A program made the translations under genes and the position numbers. Positions 5,208-5,347 of a stretch of DNA of 5,347 nucleotides are shown here, piece after piece. Source of the DNA: an uncultured Eubacteriales bacterium (lineage in GTDB: Bacteria > Bacillota_I > Bacilli_A > RF39 > UBA660). The first letter of the stretch is position 1, and every line of letters starts with the position of its first letter. The notes beneath the pieces are model-generated. The model worked only from the letters and a program-made list of their open reading frames with translations, was not told the origin of the DNA and searched no databases. Location: NCBI GenBank assembly GCA_905211265.1, contig CAJMAC010000036.1, positions 1 to 5,347 of the forward strand, in the 5' to 3' direction.

Positions 5208-5284
5208 TGGTCGGGAAGACAGGATTTGAACCTGCGACCTCTACGTCCCAAGCGTAGCGCTCTACCAAGCTAAGCTACTTCCCG
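5208..5284 (-). tRNA. tRNA-Pro (anticodon UGG)
   Basis: 77 bases including an encoded CCA (complement of 5208-5210). The acceptor stem CGGGAAG/CTTCCCG is perfect with discriminator A. The anticodon arm is CTACG-CTTGGGA-CGTAG, giving anticodon TGG. The D arm is GCTT...GAGC with one G-U pair, and the T arm contains GGTTCAAATCC. It reads CCN proline codons, mainly CCA and CCG plus wobble. Confidence 0.95.
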
Positions 5285-5292
5285 AAAAAAAA

Positions 5293-5347
5293 TGGTGGAG
5301 AATGAGGGACTCGAACCCTTGACCCTCTGCGTGCAAGGCAGATGCTC
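5293..5347 (-). tRNA. tRNA-Ala (anticodon UGC), 5' part cut by the window edge
   Basis: The visible 3' part carries the anticodon arm TCTGC-CTTGCAC-GCAGA (anticodon TGC), the T arm with GGGTTCGAGTCCC, the acceptor 3' strand ATTCTCC, discriminator A and an encoded CCA. The acceptor 5' strand and most of the D arm lie beyond base 5347. Only eight As separate it from tRNA-Pro, so the two are cotranscribed. T-stem position 49:65 appears to be an A-C mismatch. Confidence 0.95.

Noticed and set aside
1..5347. Genetic code 4 (TGA as tryptophan)
   Set aside because: Trp is encoded by TGG in the CAP and C39-like genes, and no open frame needs TGA read-through to match its family.
1..5347. CRISPR array, insertion sequence or phage module
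   Set aside because: The only sizeable repeat is the 67-base pair of blocks; no regularly spaced repeats, transposase, integrase or terminal inverted repeats are visible.

Overview
The window is very AT-rich and uses compact minus-strand genes with strong AGGAGG-type ribosome binding sites, extended -10 promoters (TGnTATAAT-like) and rho-independent terminators. Tryptophan is encoded by TGG and genes end at TAA, so nothing suggests TGA recoding. This fits a low-GC Bacillota. The C-terminal 'YWTMTP...HPVVSLSSD' fragment at the left edge resembles proteins I recall from uncultured gut Bacilli/Mycoplasmatota-like lineages (RF39 and relatives), but the taxon is an inference.

Left part (1-690): a 5'-truncated minus-strand fragment of a surface-type protein lies back to back with a small plus-strand gene broken by a frameshift in an A-run. 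A plus-strand terminator and a minus-strand terminator then close two convergent units.

Middle (686-2673): an intact anchored protein of unknown family (686-1228) and a decayed paralogue of it (1517-1888) end in the same perfectly identical 67-base block, which contains a terminator. The decayed copy sits 26 bases behind a secreted C39-like cysteine peptidase gene (1915-2673). That gene has its own promoter about 180 bases upstream and a leader carrying a 12-bp hairpin.

Right part (2918-5347): a membrane-anchored CAP/SCP-domain protein and a 423-residue orphan protein follow on the minus strand, each with its own terminator. Beyond the orphan's promoter lies the plus-strand C-terminal remnant of an unrecognised gene, still attached to a good terminator. 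A minus-strand tRNA pair (Ala-UGC, cut by the window edge, then Pro-UGG) ends in its own terminator.

Three of the intact proteins (anchored unknown, secreted C39-like peptidase, anchored CAP protein) are predicted to act at the cell surface. The window therefore looks like an accessory surface-protein neighbourhood next to a tRNA cluster, with at least four decayed genes. I see no CRISPR array, intact transposase, integrase or recognisable defence system.
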